A stretch of 64,000 nt of DNA from Frigididesulfovibrio sp031551885. GTDB lineage: Bacteria; Desulfobacterota; Desulfovibrionia; Desulfovibrionales; Desulfovibrionaceae. The stretch spans positions 1-64,000 of the forward strand of contig JAVBMX010000025.1 of NCBI GenBank assembly GCA_031551885.1, in the 5' to 3' direction. Positions 1 to 8,739 of this stretch are shown here, in pieces. The translations under genes and the position numbers were made by a program. Each line of letters opens with the position of its first letter. Within the stretch, counting starts at the first letter, position 1. The notes beneath the pieces are model-generated. The model saw only the letters and a program-made list of their open reading frames with translations. It searched no databases and was not told the origin of the DNA.

Positions 1-138
1 TGTTATCGAAAGAATGTTTGGAAAAATGAAACACTTCAGGAGTGTTGCCACACGATATAGCAAGATGGCGGTTTCCTATATGGCTTTTGTTCAACTGGCC
101 GCCATCCTGCTTTGGCTTAAATGAATGTCGACACAGCC
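1..138 (+). mobile_element. Right end of an IS5-like insertion sequence (boundary estimated)
   Basis: Downstream of the transposase stop there is a short stretch ATGTCGACACAGCC (about 125-138) that would read GGCTGTGTCGACAT inward, like the terminal repeats of several IS5 groups, and is followed by TAA. The left end lies outside the window, so the inverted repeat cannot be confirmed and the boundary is inferred. Confidence 0.45.
2..124 (+). CDS. IS5-family transposase, C-terminal fragment cut by the window edge
   Basis: The frame opening at base 2 is open from the left edge and encodes 40 residues ending in TGA. The peptide (starts VIERMFGKMKHFRSVATRY, ends with a hydrophobic stretch and LLWLK) has the Arg-Phe-Lys-Phe/Arg-Arg-Ala-Thr-Arg-Tyr pattern typical of the C-terminus of IS5-group DDE transposases, including the catalytic-Glu-containing segment near the start. 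Only the tail is visible, so group and activity cannot be judged. The element's right end should lie a few bases downstream. Confidence 0.75.
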   Translation, partial: VIERMFGKMKHFRSVATRYSKMAVSYMAFVQLAAILLWLK

Positions 139-269
139 TAATTACCCAAAGAGCGTGATTTTTTTTTGGGCGTGAGGTATATTCTTATTATTCCCTTGCC
201 GATAAGGGGCAGGAGTACGCCGACGCGGGTGTACGGATTCCGCGACACAATTTCTCAAAGAGGTGCCGA

Positions 270-2591
270 ATGCGTTTGACTATTTTCCTCAAAGTGGCGT
301 TGTTGTTGGTTTGCAGCATCGTCGTCGTGATCGCGTCTCTATTGTATTTTACCGACAGGGAATTGTCCGCCGCGTTTGAGCGGGCATCCGCCAAGACCAT
401 GTCGGCCGCCACCCTCGCGGTGAAAAGCATCTGGAAAGATCAAACGGAGTCGACATCCGCCATGCTGTGGCAGGGATCGCGTCGGGCGGATTTGGCCAAA
501 GCCATGGCGGAAAAAGATATTCCCAAGCTGCGGGAAATCATTGTCGATATGGACGCCCACAGCGCCATCGACTTTATCACCGTGTCCGATTCCGAGGGCG
601 TCGTGTTGTTGCGCAGCCATGCCACACGCACCGGCGATTCCGTGAAAGGGCAGCTGAACGTGCGCCGGTCGCTGGAAGGCACCCCGTTGACCATCGGCGT
701 GGACGGCGGCACGGAGATTCCTCTGTCCATACGGGGCGGCGTTCCCGTGCGCCATGAAGGAAAAATTGTGGGCGTATTGACGGCCGGCGTCCGCTTGGAC
801 ACCCCGGAACTGGTCGACGCGCTGAAGAAGACGCTCGGCACGGAAGTAACCATCTTCAAAGGCGACACCCGCATCGCCACTTCTCTTGCCGATAAAAACG
901 GCAATCGAATGGTCGGCACCCGCATGACCGGCGAAAATGTGTTGAGCACCGTTTTGGGCAAAGGCGAAGAATTGGTTGTTGGGGAAATCGATCTTGGCGG
1001 CGTGTCTCATTTCGCTTTTTATATGCCTTTGAAAAGCGCCGACGGCAAAATTCAGGGGATGGCCTTTCTGGGCGTGCCGAAGGCCGAGCAGCAAAACGTG
1101 CTGCATTCGCTCATGACCCAAATCGTGCTGGTGGGCGTGGCGGCCGCCATCCTTATGGGGCTGGTCGGATCGGCGATCGCCCGGGGCATCGTCAGCCGGC
1201 CTTTGGCGCGGGTCACTTCGGTCATCAGCGATCTGGTGGACGACAAAGCGGAACTTTCCTTCCGCTTCGACACCTCGCGCGGCGACGAACTTGCCCTTCT
1301 GGCCGGACAGGTCAACAGACTCACGGCCAAAGTGGAGCGCATGCTCCTGAACATCGAAGGGTTCCGCAACCTCGTGCACGCCATTCCCGATCCGGTTTTC
1401 GCGGTGGATGAAAACATGTGTCTGTTGCTGGCCAACGAACGGGTGCGCCAAATATCCGGGGTCAAAGATGTCGACGAAATCCTCGGCAAGCACATCAACG
1501 AGGTGCTGCACACCAACACGTACGGCGGCGAACAGTGCTGCCTGAAGCAAGTGATGCGCACGCAACAGCGCATTGTTTCCGACATCTTCACGCTGCGCGT
1601 CGACGGTAAGGACAGAAGGTTCCGGGGAATTTGCGACATCGTCCGGGATCATGACGGTCAGGTGTTCGGCTATCTGCAGGTGGCCTCGGACATCACCGAC
1701 ATCGTGGAAAAAGAGCAGGCTCTGGCCGGCCAGATGACCCATATTGAAGAGGTCAACCGCCGGGTGACCGCCATCGCCGGCGAAGTGAACACGTCCTCCG
1801 ACACCATGGAAGGGCAGATGGGCATGATCCAGACCGCCGCCGAGCGCCAGAGCAAGCTCATGGAAGAAACCCGGGCCGCCGTTGAAGACCTCAACAGAGC
1901 CACCACGGAAATCGCCCACAGCGCGATGGAGGCTTCCGACCGTACCGAGGCGGGTCGCCTGAAGGCCGCCGAAGGCGAGGCGATCGTGAATCAAGCCATG
2001 ACGGCCATCGACTCGGTGCACAATCTGACCGCGACCCTGCGGGAAAACCTGAACAAGATGGGTTCCCAGGCCGAAGGCATCGGGGCCATAATGAACGTCA
2101 TCTCGGACATTGCCGACCAGACCAACCTTCTGGCTCTGAACGCGGCCATTGAAGCGGCCCGCGCCGGCGAAGCCGGGCGCGGTTTCGCCGTGGTTGCGGA
2201 CGAAGTGCGCAAACTGGCCGAAAAGACCATGAACGCGACCAAAGAAGTGCGCCTTGCCATAGACGCCATTCAGGAAGGTTCGGCGGGCAATATCCGTGAG
2301 ATGGACGCCGTAACCGTCGCGGTGGACAAGGCCACGGATCTGTCCAAAGAGTCCGGAGGAGCACTTGAAGAAATCGTGCATCTGGTCAGCGCCGGGGCTT
2401 CGCAGGTCGCTTCCATCGCGGCCGCTTCGGAACGTCAGTCCGCCACCGGCGGACAGATTTCCGGCAGCGTCAACGAAGTGGCCGACATCGCCGCCGACAC
2501 GTCGCGGCAGACCCACGATTCGATGCAAACCGTCAAACGCCTGGCCGAACTCGCGCGCAGGCTGCATACGACGGTACAGGCGAAAGCCTGA
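270..2591 (+). CDS. Methyl-accepting chemotaxis protein (Cache-HAMP-PAS-MCP signal)
   Basis: A 773-residue chemoreceptor that would sense a ligand and control the CheA kinase through CheW. A first membrane helix lies at about residues 8-28, followed by a periplasmic Cache-like sensor region (about 30-280), a second helix (about 282-305), HAMP (about 305-360), a PAS domain (about 365-485, containing NLVHAIPDPVFAV) and the long coiled-coil signalling domain to the end. The conserved hairpin tip is clear: ISDIADQTNLLALNAAIEAA followed by RAGEAGRGFAVVADEVRKLA. An AAAGAGG ribosome site precedes the ATG. It stands alone, with its own terminator at 2611-2638. The PAS domain between HAMP and the signal domain suggests a second, cytoplasmic input (redox or small molecule), which is inferred. 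The ligand is unknown. Confidence 0.95.
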   Translation: MRLTIFLKVALLLVCSIVVVIASLLYFTDRELSAAFERASAKTMSAATLAVKSIWKDQTESTSAMLWQGSRRADLAKAMAEKDIPKLREIIVDMDAHSAIDFITVSDSEGVVLLRSHATRTGDSVKGQLNVRRSLEGTPLTIGVDGGTEIPLSIRGGVPVRHEGKIVGVLTAGVRLDTPELVDALKKTLGTEVTIFKGDTRIATSLADKNGNRMVGTRMTGENVLSTVLGKGEELVVGEIDLGGVSHFAFYMPLKSADGKIQGMAFLGVPKAEQQNVLHSLMTQIVLVGVAAAILMGLVGSAIARGIVSRPLARVTSVISDLVDDKAELSFRFDTSRGDELALLAGQVNRLTAKVERMLLNIEGFRNLVHAIPDPVFAVDENMCLLLANERVRQISGVKDVDEILGKHINEVLHTNTYGGEQCCLKQVMRTQQRIVSDIFTLRVDGKDRRFRGICDIVRDHDGQVFGYLQVASDITDIVEKEQALAGQMTHIEEVNRRVTAIAGEVNTSSDTMEGQMGMIQTAAERQSKLMEETRAAVEDLNRATTEIAHSAMEASDRTEAGRLKAAEGEAIVNQAMTAIDSVHNLTATLRENLNKMGSQAEGIGAIMNVISDIADQTNLLALNAAIEAARAGEAGRGFAVVADEVRKLAEKTMNATKEVRLAIDAIQEGSAGNIREMDAVTVAVDKATDLSKESGGALEEIVHLVSAGASQVASIAAASERQSATGGQISGSVNEVADIAADTSRQTHDSMQTVKRLAELARRLHTTVQAKA

Positions 2592-2610
2592 CGACACCTT
2601 AGTTTGGCAG

Positions 2611-2638
2611 AACGGCCGCTCTCGCGGCCGTTTTTTTT
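2611..2638 (+). terminator. Rho-independent terminator after the chemoreceptor gene
   Basis: AACGGCCGC and GCGGCCGTT pair around a TCTC loop, followed by a run of eight T. It lies 20 bases after the stop codon. Confidence 0.9.
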
Positions 2639-2865
2639 CCAAAACTGCCGGCTTTTTTGGCAGGTGTAAAAGAAACCGACACCTTTTTTGTAAGAAGATT
2701 GTTTTATTCTAAAAAAATACGTTGTTTTTCCTGCGTATTTTTTTCACGAGTCACTCGGCCCGATTCTTGCTCAATGAGTTTCGACGGAGCGTGTCCACGG
2801 CGTGGAACACGTCGGCAGCGCGGCGGGTTGTCCGCATCACCCGAAACAGTTGGACGGGAGGGCGT

Positions 2866-4128
2866 ATGGGTCCTGTACGGCAGGTATATGAATTTATGAA
2901 AGCGGGGGCCGTTGCCCACGCCAAATGGGATGTGGAGGTCTCCACTTCCATCATCCGGAGCAAAAAACGACTGTTGCTGATTGGGCTCGGCGTGCTGCTG
3001 ATCCCCGTTTTCGCCTATCTGGTCCCTGTGGACGCGGCCCAGGAAATGCTCGGCGGCAAGACGGCCCTGGCCCCGGCGTTTTACTCCATGAAGATCTTTT
3101 TCGTTTCCATCGCCGTGGGTCTCATCGCGGGCCTGATCACCGGCTGCATCGGCGCGGGCGGGGGCTTCATCATCACCCCGGCCCTGATGGCCGCCGGCAT
3201 CAAAGGCATCATGGCCGTGGGCACCGACCTGTTCCACATCTTCGCCAAGGCCATCATGGGCACCACGGTGCACAAAAAGCTCGGCAACGTTTCGGTGTCT
3301 CTGGCCGTAGCCTTTCTGGTCGGCTCCGGCGTGGGCGTGACCATCGGCGGCTGGATCAACAAAACACTGTACGACTACAACCCGTTGCTTTCGGAAATGT
3401 TCATCAGCACCATCTACGCGGTGCTTTTGGGCTTTCTCGGTTTTTACGCCCTGATCGACTTTTTGAAGTCCAGCCGTAGTTCCGGCGGCGGGGGCGACGC
3501 CCACGGCGGTCCCTCCGGCAGCACCGGTCTGGCGATGAAACTGCAGAGTATGAACCTGCCGCCCATGATCACCTTCGACCAGGACCTGATCCCCGGCGGC
3601 CGGCGCATTTCCGCGTTCATCATCGCCTGCGGCGGCGCCGTCGTCGGTCTGCTCGCGGCCATCATGGGCGTGGGCGGCGGCTTCGTCACCTTCCCTATGT
3701 TCGTGTACGTGTTCGGCGTGTCGTCCATGACCACCGTGGGCACGGACATTCTCCAAATCATCTTCACGGCCGGGTACGCGGGCATCGCCCAGTATGCCAT
3801 TTACGGCTACGTGTTCTATACCCTGGCCATGGGCATGCTGCTCGGTTCGCTTTTCGGCATCCAGGTGGGCGCCTTGACCACCAAAGTGGTCAAAGGCATT
3901 CATATTCGCGGTTTCTACGCCGTGACCATTTTGGCCGGCTTCATCAATCGGGCCGCCACCTTGCCGCAAAAGCTGGTGGAGCTTGAAGTGATCAAGCTTT
4001 CCAACGAAGTGGTGGGCACCATCGACTTTGTCGGCGCGGTCATTTTCTGGGTGGTCGTTGCCCTGTTCGGCCTCTGGGTGGGCAGCAAGTTTATTTCCAA
4101 CATCGGCAAACTGAGAGCGGAGGCATAA
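2866..4128 (+). CDS. TauE/SafE-family sulfite/anion exporter-type membrane permease
   Basis: A 420-residue polytopic membrane protein. Two glycine-rich repeats typical of TauE/SafE permeases are visible: GAGGGFIITPALMAAG (start of the first half) and GVGGGFVTFPMFVYVFG (start of the second half), each followed by a VGTDL/VGTDI motif. About eight to nine hydrophobic segments can be seen, with a Gly/Ser-rich cytoplasmic linker between the halves. The frame is open back to 2722, but the ATG at 2866 is preceded by GGGAGGG and removes an uncharacteristic Arg-rich extension. The family exports sulfite, sulfoacetate or related anions; the substrate here is inferred only. The next gene begins one base after the stop, so the two are almost certainly co-translated. 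Confidence 0.85.
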   Translation: MGPVRQVYEFMKAGAVAHAKWDVEVSTSIIRSKKRLLLIGLGVLLIPVFAYLVPVDAAQEMLGGKTALAPAFYSMKIFFVSIAVGLIAGLITGCIGAGGGFIITPALMAAGIKGIMAVGTDLFHIFAKAIMGTTVHKKLGNVSVSLAVAFLVGSGVGVTIGGWINKTLYDYNPLLSEMFISTIYAVLLGFLGFYALIDFLKSSRSSGGGGDAHGGPSGSTGLAMKLQSMNLPPMITFDQDLIPGGRRISAFIIACGGAVVGLLAAIMGVGGGFVTFPMFVYVFGVSSMTTVGTDILQIIFTAGYAGIAQYAIYGYVFYTLAMGMLLGSLFGIQVGALTTKVVKGIHIRGFYAVTILAGFINRAATLPQKLVELEVIKLSNEVVGTIDFVGAVIFWVVVALFGLWVGSKFISNIGKLRAEA

Positions 4129-4129
4129 G

Positions 4130-4882
4130 ATGCTTATTCGCAACTCCAAAGCATTTATGCGCGGCCTGCTGTTGATGGTCACGTTCGTCGCGGTTTTTGT
4201 GGTCTTTTTCCTGCCCGTCTTCCCCGGTCATATCGCGGGCGAAAAAGTCAACGGGCTGGTATACGCCGACAACCTGTTCAACACCTTGTCCAAAGGTTCC
4301 AGCGCCAAGTACCTGATCCCCGGCGTGGACGACGATGAATACATTCAGAAAGTCGTCGACGGTCTTCAAAACAAGAACCTCGATCTGACCGTGACGTTTA
4401 AAAACGCCGACGGCATCTCGGGGATCATCGACCAAATCAACCATATCGGTCTTGAAGCCGCGCCCGTGGAAGGCGGCCTGCACATCAAGGGCGATCTACA
4501 GAAGTTGTTGACGGTCATCGTGGCCGACTCGCAGTCTTTGTACAACAACAAAGTCGATGAAGTGGCCGCGCGTTACGACGGCAAGCCCGGCCTGGATGTG
4601 GTCAAGGGCTGGCACCGTTTGAGCAAGAACATGATCAAACCCTTGCAGAAGGTGAACATGGTGGCCGAGGCCAACGTGGTCAATACCGTGCTGACCAAGG
4701 GTATTGAGCTTGGGTTCAACTTCTACGGGATCTCGGCCGTGAAAGTCAGCGACAATATTCCGTTGGTCGCGGGCGTGCTGATCTTCTACGTGATCTATAC
4801 GATGTGGTACGGCTTCGCCATCTTCGAACTGTTCGAAGGGATCGGCCTGACCATGAAAAAAGGCGCCAAGCAGGAAGCCTAG
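4130..4882 (+). CDS. Conserved hypothetical membrane protein, partner of the TauE/SafE permease
   Basis: A 250-residue protein with an N-terminal membrane helix (about 11-28), a hydrophilic central region of about 170 residues and a second helix near the C-terminus (about 203-225), ending in a short Lys-rich tail. The hydrophilic part is predicted to face the periplasm. No enzyme motif is recognised. It starts one base after the permease stop (TAAGATG) and is followed by a strong terminator, so the two form a bicistronic unit. A role as an accessory or gating subunit of the exporter is an inference from this coupling. Confidence 0.8.
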   Translation: MLIRNSKAFMRGLLLMVTFVAVFVVFFLPVFPGHIAGEKVNGLVYADNLFNTLSKGSSAKYLIPGVDDDEYIQKVVDGLQNKNLDLTVTFKNADGISGIIDQINHIGLEAAPVEGGLHIKGDLQKLLTVIVADSQSLYNNKVDEVAARYDGKPGLDVVKGWHRLSKNMIKPLQKVNMVAEANVVNTVLTKGIELGFNFYGISAVKVSDNIPLVAGVLIFYVIYTMWYGFAIFELFEGIGLTMKKGAKQEA

Positions 4883-4911
4883 CCGCTTTCCGCGCTTCGC
4901 CCGCGGACCTG

Positions 4912-4957
4912 AAAAGGAGCGGAGAAGGGGATATCCCTTTTCCGCTCCTTTTTTGTT
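4912..4957 (+). terminator. Rho-independent terminator after the permease operon
   Basis: AAAAGGAGCGGA pairs with TCCGCTCCTTTT around an AGAAGGGGATATCCCTTT hairpin tip. The structure ends in a T run. Confidence 0.9.
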
Positions 4958-5076
4958 CACGCTCATCGTCGACAGATTTTTTACCCGGTCGCGCGGTGGC
5001 CGGCGCGAAAAACGGAAAGTATATAATTTACGGCAAACCTCTTGACAAAAAACCGGTTGCAGGGCCAGATCGGAGT

Positions 5077-6492
5077 ATGAAAACGAAAATTATCGCCACC
5101 ATAGGACCGGCCTGTAGTTCACCTGAAATGTTGTCGCGCCTCATTCTTGCCGGGGCGCGCATTTTTCGTCTCAATTTTTCCCATGGCGATGCCTCGAAAT
5201 TCATCGATATCATCAATCTTATCCGTCAGTTGGAGCTGAAACACGGCATCCCGCTGACCATTTTGCAGGATCTTTCCGGCCCCAAAATCCGTATCGGCAT
5301 GCTGGAAGGCGACAGCCTGACCTTCGAAAAGGGCGACAAGGCGTTTCTTGGGCCGCGCAAGCCGACGGAACAGCTGGACATGCCCTTCATTCCTTTTGAC
5401 AAACATGAAATTCTGGACGGCCTGGAGGAGGGCGATCGGCTGGTTCTGGCCGACGGCACCCTGCAGTTCCTGGTGACGGAAAAGGCCCCCGGCGGCTTCA
5501 TCATCGCGGCGGACAACTCCGGCATGGTGACTTCCCGCAAAGGCTTGGCCCTGCCCGGCAAAAGCGTGCGCCTGCCCGCCCTGACCGAAAAAGACAAAAC
5601 CGACTTGGCCGACGGTCTGCGCCTGGGCGTGGATGCCGTGGCGCTTTCCTACGTGCAGACGCCGGAAGATATTATTGAAGCCAAAATGATCATCAAAGCG
5701 GCGGGGCGGAATATTCCGGTCTGCGCCAAGCTCGAACGGCAAAACGCCGTGGATCGCCTGGACGAGATCCTCAAGGTGGTGGACATCGTCATGGTGGCGC
5801 GCGGCGACCTGGGCATTGAATGCCCGCTGCCGGCCCTGCCCGCCATGCAAAAGCGGATCATCGCGGCCTGCAACCGGGCGGATAAGCCGGTCATTGTGGC
5901 CACGCAGATGCTGCTTTCCATGGTCAACAACCCCGCGCCCACCCGGGCGGAAACCACCGACGTGGCCAATGCCGTGCTCGACGGGGCGGACTGCGTGATG
6001 CTGTCGGAAGAAACCGCTATGGGTTCGTATCCGGTGGAAGCGGTGGAATTCATGGGGCGAATCGCCGAAGAAGCGGAAAATCTGCTGGATGAACGCATCG
6101 GCCGCGCCGCTTTTATGGACCGCGAGCATATCCGCACCCCGGATTTTCTCTCGTATTCCGCCTGTCTGCTGGCCGATAAGGTCGGGGCCAAAGGGCTCGT
6201 GGCCCACACCATGTCGGGGGCTTCCGGGCGCAGCCTGTCGTCGCAACGGCCCAGGGCGCCGATCTTTTGCCTGACGCCCAGCCCGGTGGTTTTGCGGTTT
6301 TTGAATTTTTCCTGGGGCGTCACGCCGGTGATGGCCGAGGAATCCATGCCCGGCCACCTGGAACGGGCCGAGTATTTCATCGACACCAATCCGCGCTTCA
6401 ACCTCGGAGATCATGTGATCATTACGGCGGGGCAGCCCAAGTACGGCGAACAACCGCGCGGAACAAACCTCGTGAAGATCTACAGGAAATAA
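5077..6492 (+). CDS. pyk: Pyruvate kinase
   Basis: A 471-residue enzyme that converts phosphoenolpyruvate and ADP to pyruvate and ATP. Seen: TIGPACSSP at the N-terminus, RLNFSHG, the B-domain insertion (about 70-165), MVARGDLGIE (about 239-248), then ATQMLLSMVNNPAPTRAET with the signature Asp/Glu-rich metal and substrate site, and a C-terminal regulatory domain containing HTMSGASGRSLS. An upstream ATG-less extension to 4804 runs through a terminator and is not part of the gene; CGGAG precedes the chosen ATG. A TATAAT hexamer at 5022-5027 could be a -10 element but no good -35 accompanies it. The HD-GYP gene follows after three bases. Confidence 0.95.
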   Translation: MKTKIIATIGPACSSPEMLSRLILAGARIFRLNFSHGDASKFIDIINLIRQLELKHGIPLTILQDLSGPKIRIGMLEGDSLTFEKGDKAFLGPRKPTEQLDMPFIPFDKHEILDGLEEGDRLVLADGTLQFLVTEKAPGGFIIAADNSGMVTSRKGLALPGKSVRLPALTEKDKTDLADGLRLGVDAVALSYVQTPEDIIEAKMIIKAAGRNIPVCAKLERQNAVDRLDEILKVVDIVMVARGDLGIECPLPALPAMQKRIIAACNRADKPVIVATQMLLSMVNNPAPTRAETTDVANAVLDGADCVMLSEETAMGSYPVEAVEFMGRIAEEAENLLDERIGRAAFMDREHIRTPDFLSYSACLLADKVGAKGLVAHTMSGASGRSLSSQRPRAPIFCLTPSPVVLRFLNFSWGVTPVMAEESMPGHLERAEYFIDTNPRFNLGDHVIITAGQPKYGEQPRGTNLVKIYRK

Positions 6493-6495
6493 TCT

Positions 6496-7506
6496 ATGAG
6501 CAAGGCCGCGGTACCGGAGAACATCTCCGAAGAATACTACCAGATCAGTCCGGTCATCTTGGAGAGCTTTCCCAAGTACCGGCCGCCGCTCGACCTGTTT
6601 CGCCTCAACGAAGCGATAGTGCAGCTGGTTCCTTATTCCCGCAAGGGCGATCGCCTCTCGAACGAGCAGGTGGAAGAAGTCCACACCCTGTGCACGGAAG
6701 GCAACCTTTTTGTGTCCCGTTCGGATCACCCGATTTATTCCAAGCACATCTTCAAGCAGCTCGACCTGGTGCTGGTCGACCAGAACCTGAAAGAGGCGGA
6801 AGTGGCGGACATCAGCCTCGCCGCCCTGGATATCCGGCTGAACGACTTTTTTGCCCAGCCGGTCAAGCCGGTGTTTGACGTGTTGTACACCGACCTGATG
6901 GTCGTCACCGAATATATCTGGCAGGATCGCCACCGGCTCAAGCTGTTCGTGCGCCGCATGTGGCGGGGCGAATACGCCCTGAGCCGTCACTCCCTAAACT
7001 GTTTCTCCTTGGGATTGTGGCTGTTGGCCGAAGACAAGGGAGCCGAACTCAAGCGCAAAGATCTCGATCAAGCGGCCGAGGCCTTGCTGCTGCACGACGT
7101 GGGCATGAGCAAAGTGCCCGTGTTCATCACGGGCAAGACCTCCCCTTTGAAGCCCGACGAAAAGGAAAAGATCCCGCCGCACACCCTGATGGGCTACAAG
7201 ATCATGCACAAGCTCGATCAGACTTTCGATGCCATGCGCCAAGCCGCTCTGGAGCACCATGAAAGGCTGGACGGGTCCGGATACCCGCAGCATTCAAAAG
7301 ATCAAAGTTCGTTCGGCCGACTGGTGGCCGTTGTGGACGCCTTTTCCGCGATGATCCAGTCGCGGCCGTATGGAGAAGCCAAATCCCCGGAAGCCGCCGC
7401 CCGCGAGTTGACGGCCGAGCGGACCCGTTTTGATTCGCATTGGACCGGAAAAATCCTTTCCGCCCTGATTACCGGGGCCATCGGGCCGTTCAAGGACTCC
7501 GTCTAG
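6496..7506 (+). CDS. HD-GYP domain protein (probable cyclic-di-GMP phosphodiesterase)
   Basis: 336 residues. The N-terminal half (1-165) is unassigned; the C-terminal half is an HD-GYP domain with the HD pair in LLLHDVGMSK (His200-Asp201), a conserved His in PPHTLMGYKIM, the HHERLDGSGYP signature (from about 254) and AVVDAFSAM. HD-GYP enzymes hydrolyse cyclic-di-GMP to pGpG or GMP. Spacing of only three bases after pyk (TAATCTATG) indicates one transcript, an unusual pairing of a glycolytic enzyme with a second-messenger enzyme. A strong terminator follows at 7545. Confidence 0.9.
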   Translation: MSKAAVPENISEEYYQISPVILESFPKYRPPLDLFRLNEAIVQLVPYSRKGDRLSNEQVEEVHTLCTEGNLFVSRSDHPIYSKHIFKQLDLVLVDQNLKEAEVADISLAALDIRLNDFFAQPVKPVFDVLYTDLMVVTEYIWQDRHRLKLFVRRMWRGEYALSRHSLNCFSLGLWLLAEDKGAELKRKDLDQAAEALLLHDVGMSKVPVFITGKTSPLKPDEKEKIPPHTLMGYKIMHKLDQTFDAMRQAALEHHERLDGSGYPQHSKDQSSFGRLVAVVDAFSAMIQSRPYGEAKSPEAAARELTAERTRFDSHWTGKILSALITGAIGPFKDSV

Positions 7507-7544
7507 AACTGTTCGGGGCGAAGCGACTCCACTGTACGCATTAA

Positions 7545-7590
7545 AAAGGGACCGGCCGAGCTACTTCTTGTTGATTCGGCCGGTCCCTTT
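7545..7590 (+). terminator. Rho-independent terminator after pyk/HD-GYP
   Basis: AAAGGGACCGGCCGA and TCGGCCGGTCCCTTT form a perfect 15-bp stem with a 16-base loop. The A/T flanks could allow function in both directions. Confidence 0.85.
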
Positions 7591-7775
7591 CCCGTAACCA
7601 AGTCGTCGCCAACCGACGATGAGGGGAGATAAAACGTTTTTTTGATACAGGGCACCCGTGCCGCTGCCGCGCAGGAGAAAAGGCTTTGTCGGCATACAGG
7701 CGGAGCCCTTGAAAATGGACCGGGCTTCGTCTATGGTGCAGAATCATTTTCAAATCGTCAGCAAATGAGTGGCCT

Positions 7776-8702
7776 ATGTTGCGAATCGCGCGCTTTGTTC
7801 TGCTTGCGGCCGTCGTTACGGTGCCCATCGGATGCGTCTCCGGGGGAACGACGACGTCGGATCGTCTGGATAAGCTGGAATCCCAGATGAAAACCACCCA
7901 AACCTATGATCTGCGCATCGCCCACCTGGAAGACCGCCTGACGCTGCTTGAGCAGGACCTTGGCCGAGTTCGGGCCGGGGGCGCCGGTCCGCGCGTGGTC
8001 GAGCCGACCTCCACCCCGGCGGCCCCCGTCGCCCCGACGCCGGTATCGGCAACCTCGGAGGTCACGCCGCTTCCGCCCATGTCCTCCACGGACACCACAC
8101 CACCTGCCGGCAAACCGGCGGCGGAAGCCCCGGCGTCTTCGTCCGCCGGACCGGTGCAGGCCGCCCTGGCGGATCTGACCGCAACGGCGCCCGCCGTTTC
8201 GACGGCCGCGACCCCGAGCGCGGGAACGTCCGAGTATTACGCCGGGGGACGTAAGGTCGCTCCCTCGCCTGAAGCCGCCGGGCCGGCGCCCGCTCCGGCC
8301 GTCGCGAAAAAAGCGGGAAGCGCCGCCGCCGGCCCTCAGGCTTCGTATGACGCGGCCCTGGCGTTGTTTGAGAACAGAAAATACAAAGAAGCCAAAACCG
8401 CTTTTGAAGAATTCATCACCGCCAATCCCGGGCATTCCCTCAGGCCCAACGCCCAGTACTGGGTAGGTGAGTGCCAATATTCCCAGGGTGATTACTCCGG
8501 AGCCATTCTGAACTTCACGGACGTGGCCGGAAATTATCCCACCCATCCCAAAGCCGCCGCGGCTCTGCTCAAGGCCGGCTATGCCTACGCCAATCTTGGC
8601 GATCAAGAAAACGCCCGATTCTACTGGCAAATGCTCCGCCATGATTTCCCCAAGTCGTCCGAGGCCCGTCTGGCCGCCAAGCGCATGGGGACCTCTCAAT
8701 GA
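7776..8702 (+). CDS. CpoB/YbgF-like Tol-Pal-associated lipoprotein
   Basis: 308 residues. A lipoprotein signal peptide ends in the lipobox VPIGC with acylated Cys20. It is followed by a coiled coil (about 28-65, leucine/aspartate heptads), a long Pro/Ala/Thr-rich linker (about 70-185) and C-terminal TPR-like repeats (about 190-308; motifs YDAALALFENRKYKEAKTAF and NAQYWVGECQY). This is the domain order of YbgF/CpoB, which couples cell-wall synthesis to outer-membrane constriction with TolA. The linker is far longer than in E. coli, and no tol or pal genes are nearby. dprA begins 37 bases downstream. Confidence 0.8.
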   Translation: MLRIARFVLLAAVVTVPIGCVSGGTTTSDRLDKLESQMKTTQTYDLRIAHLEDRLTLLEQDLGRVRAGGAGPRVVEPTSTPAAPVAPTPVSATSEVTPLPPMSSTDTTPPAGKPAAEAPASSSAGPVQAALADLTATAPAVSTAATPSAGTSEYYAGGRKVAPSPEAAGPAPAPAVAKKAGSAAAGPQASYDAALALFENRKYKEAKTAFEEFITANPGHSLRPNAQYWVGECQYSQGDYSGAILNFTDVAGNYPTHPKAAAALLKAGYAYANLGDQENARFYWQMLRHDFPKSSEARLAAKRMGTSQ

Positions 8703-8739
8703 TTTTCAAGCGCCGCCCCTTGGTCGGGTAGGTGCGCTT

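Noticed and set aside
339..2642. Long minus-strand open frame opposite the chemoreceptor gene (767 codons)
   Set aside because: It mirrors a GC-rich gene with clear domains, and its translation is rich in His/Gly/Arg without motifs. It is a composition shadow.
5119..6990. Long minus-strand open frame opposite pyruvate kinase and HD-GYP
   Set aside because: It spans two real genes on the other strand and has no recognisable domain.
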